Assembly: GCA_003223835.1 (NCBI GenBank)
Contig: QHWR01000084.1
Span: forward strand, 1 to 38,743
DNA length: 38,743 nucleotides
DNA from: Acidobacteriota bacterium
GTDB lineage: Bacteria > Acidobacteriota > Vicinamibacteria > Vicinamibacterales > 2-12-FULL-66-21
Reading direction: 5' to 3'
A model generated the notes under the pieces. That model made no database searches. It was given only the letters and a program-made list of their open reading frames with translations, and had not been told where the DNA came from. Below are positions 36,897-38,743 of this stretch, in pieces. The translations under genes and the position numbers were made by a program. Position 1 is the stretch's first letter. Each line of letters opens with the position of its first letter.

Positions 36897-38018
36897 ATGA
36901 ATGAGGACCGAGCCTCGCGCTACCATCGGTTGCGCCGCCGCGCGATTATGGCCGCGATCGCTGTGGGGGCGGCGTATCTGTTCCTGCTGGCGTGGACGGG
37001 CTCGACGTCTGCCTTGTGGCAGCTCGTCTCCAGCCTGATCCCGCGCGTGGTGCCGCGGGGTTCAACTCCGCTCGCCTTTGCCGCCTACGTCGTCCTGCTG
37101 GCTGCCGGCTACGAGATCCTCGAGCTGCCGCTCGTCTTCTACCGCGGCTATCTGCTGGAGCGTCGCTACGGACTCTCCTCGGAATCGCTGCGCGTTTGGA
37201 CGGCCGACCACGTGAAGGCCGCGCTCGTCGGGCTGCTGCTGACGCTCGGCGGCGCGTTCGTGCTGTACGCGGCGGTGCGCGTGAGCGCGGCGTGGTGGTG
37301 GCTGCTGTGCGCGCTCGTCTTCGCCGCCGTCGACACGGCGCTCGCGAACCTCGCGCCTGTCGTCCTGCTGCCGCTCTTCTACCGCTTTCGCCCGCTGGAG
37401 CGCGACGCCTTGCGCGAGCGGCTGATTGCGCTGTCGGCGCGCGCGGGCGTCCCGGTGCTCGGCGCGTTCGAGTGGGGGCTTGGCGAGAAAACGCGGCGCG
37501 CGAACGCGGCGCTGGTCGGCCTGGGGCGCACGCGCCGGATTCTCCTCTCCGACACGCTGCTGGCGGGCTACTCGGACGACGAGATCGAAGTCATTCTCGC
37601 GCACGAGCTGGCGCACCACGTGCACCGCGACATCTGGACGGCACTCGTCGTCGACAGCGCGGTCGTGACCGGCGGGTTGTGGGCGGCGCATCTGATCGTT
37701 CGCGCGTGGGGCGGCGCGTTCGGCGTGAGCGGCCCGGCGGATCCGGCCGCGCTGCCGCTGCTCGTCTTGTCGGCCTCCGCCGTGTCGCTGTTGATGACGC
37801 CGCTGGGGAACGCCTGGTCGCGCTACAACGAGCGGCGCGCGGATCGTTTCGCGCTCGGGCTGACCGACCGTCCGACGGCGTTCATCTCGGCGATGCGCCG
37901 GCTCGGCGCCCAGAATCTCGCGGAGGAACGTCCGTCGCCCGCGGTGTTCTGGTTCTTCCACACGCATCCCACCATCGACGAACGCATCGACACGGCGCGC
38001 CGCTTCAACGCGGCGTGA
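36897..38018 (+). CDS. M48-family (Ste24/HtpX-like) membrane metalloprotease
   Basis: Multiple TMs; HELAHHVHRDIW zinc motif; YNERRADRFAL downstream Glu motif. Confidence 0.93.
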   Translation: MNEDRASRYHRLRRRAIMAAIAVGAAYLFLLAWTGSTSALWQLVSSLIPRVVPRGSTPLAFAAYVVLLAAGYEILELPLVFYRGYLLERRYGLSSESLRVWTADHVKAALVGLLLTLGGAFVLYAAVRVSAAWWWLLCALVFAAVDTALANLAPVVLLPLFYRFRPLERDALRERLIALSARAGVPVLGAFEWGLGEKTRRANAALVGLGRTRRILLSDTLLAGYSDDEIEVILAHELAHHVHRDIWTALVVDSAVVTGGLWAAHLIVRAWGGAFGVSGPADPAALPLLVLSASAVSLLMTPLGNAWSRYNERRADRFALGLTDRPTAFISAMRRLGAQNLAEERPSPAVFWFFHTHPTIDERIDTARRFNAA

Positions 38019-38022
38019 CGTG

Positions 38023-38106
38023 CCACGGATCACACAGATCTCGTTGGCCACGGATCGCACGGAATCACGTTGGCCACGGATCACACGGAATCTCACGGAA
38101 CGTTGG
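38023..38106. repeat. Three degenerate tandem copies of CCACGGATCRCACRGAATC...CGTTGG (about 25-33 bp)
   Basis: Copies start at 38023, 38048 and 38074; all begin CCACGGATC and end GTTGG. Confidence 0.85.
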
Positions 38107-38202
38107 ATGGTTTTCTCCCGCCCAGGCAGGCGAACTCCGATGGACGTGTTAGGATTTCCGCTCGCGGGCCCGATCGTGGATTCGGGCACCGGCCGCTACA
38201 CG

Positions 38203-38743
38203 ATGTCTCACGGAACCCGTCTTCCGCGCGTCCTTCTCAGCTTTTCCGCGGTCTTCCTCTGGCTTCTGCCGCTGCTCGGCACTCGCGGTCAGCCGCTCCG
38301 CGCGCAAGGTGCGCCGTCGTACGACGTCGTCGCCTCGAAGGACGTGATGATCGCCATGCGCGACGGCGTGAACCTTGCGACCGATGTGTATCGTCCGGCG
38401 CGGAACGGCGCGGTGGTCGACGGCAAGTTCCCGACTCTCCTGGAGCGCACGCCGTACAACAAGAACGGCGCGGCAGCGGCCGCCAACTACTTCGTGCCGC
38501 GCGGCTACGTCGTGGTCGTTCAGGACGTGCGTGCGCGGTACAAGTCCGAGGGCCACTGGCGGCCCATTCGCGACGATCCGAACGACGGGTTCGATACCGC
38601 GACGTGGATAGGCGCGCAGCCGTGGTCCGACGGCGGAATTGGCACGATCGGGACGTCCTACGCCGGCGCGACGCAGCATGCGCTCGCGATTGCGAATGCG
38701 CCCTTCGTCAAGGCCATGATTCCGGTCGACGCGATGTCGAACT
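38203..38743 (+). CDS. CocE/NonD-family (X-Pro dipeptidyl-peptidase S15-like) secreted hydrolase, N-terminal part, truncated by window edge
   Basis: Signal peptide MSHGTRLPRVLLSFSAVFLWLLPLLG; DGVNLATDVYRPA...PTLLERTPYNKNG...FVPRGYVVVVQDVRARYKSEG...GGIGTIGTSYAGATQ (GxSYxG nucleophile elbow). Confidence 0.9.
   Translation, partial: MSHGTRLPRVLLSFSAVFLWLLPLLGTRGQPLRAQGAPSYDVVASKDVMIAMRDGVNLATDVYRPARNGAVVDGKFPTLLERTPYNKNGAAAAANYFVPRGYVVVVQDVRARYKSEGHWRPIRDDPNDGFDTATWIGAQPWSDGGIGTIGTSYAGATQHALAIANAPFVKAMIPVDAMSN

Noticed and set aside
38023-38106. Possible CRISPR array
   Set aside because: Adjacent, degenerate copies with no unique 30-nt spacers and no cas genes in the window.

Overview
GC-rich bacterial chromosome window. 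Gene style and repeats suggest Acidobacteriota, possibly Vicinamibacteria; this is inference, since no rRNA marker is present. Left end: a type IV pilus tail (pilin-associated protein end, PilY1-like adhesin), a zinc-ribbon/TPR protein and an NtrC-type sigma-54 regulator. Centre: housekeeping genes (aroB, nadB, short-form proS), then a roughly 15-kb cell-surface polysaccharide locus rich in multidomain glycosyltransferases, an ABC-2 permease/ATPase and a glycosyltransferase-like/methyltransferase/deacetylase fusion. Right end: HEAT-repeat protein, OmpA-family outer-membrane protein, tatC, tatA/B, a C-terminal processing protease, smc, an M48 protease and a partial CocE-type hydrolase. Main unusual signals: (i) an 81-bp REPIN-like double palindrome inserted in frame in a glycosyltransferase; (ii) exactly 12 heptanucleotide units encoding four heptapeptides at the SMC hinge; (iii) several different short-word tandem or inverted arrays at gene ends, including a 19-mer shared by two distant loci; (iv) a structured, terminator-bearing candidate small RNA or leader upstream of smc; (v) a Wzm-Wzt fusion that looks like the product of an out-of-frame deletion; (vi) two more apparent frame disruptions. 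All calls are from reading the sequence; no database search was run.
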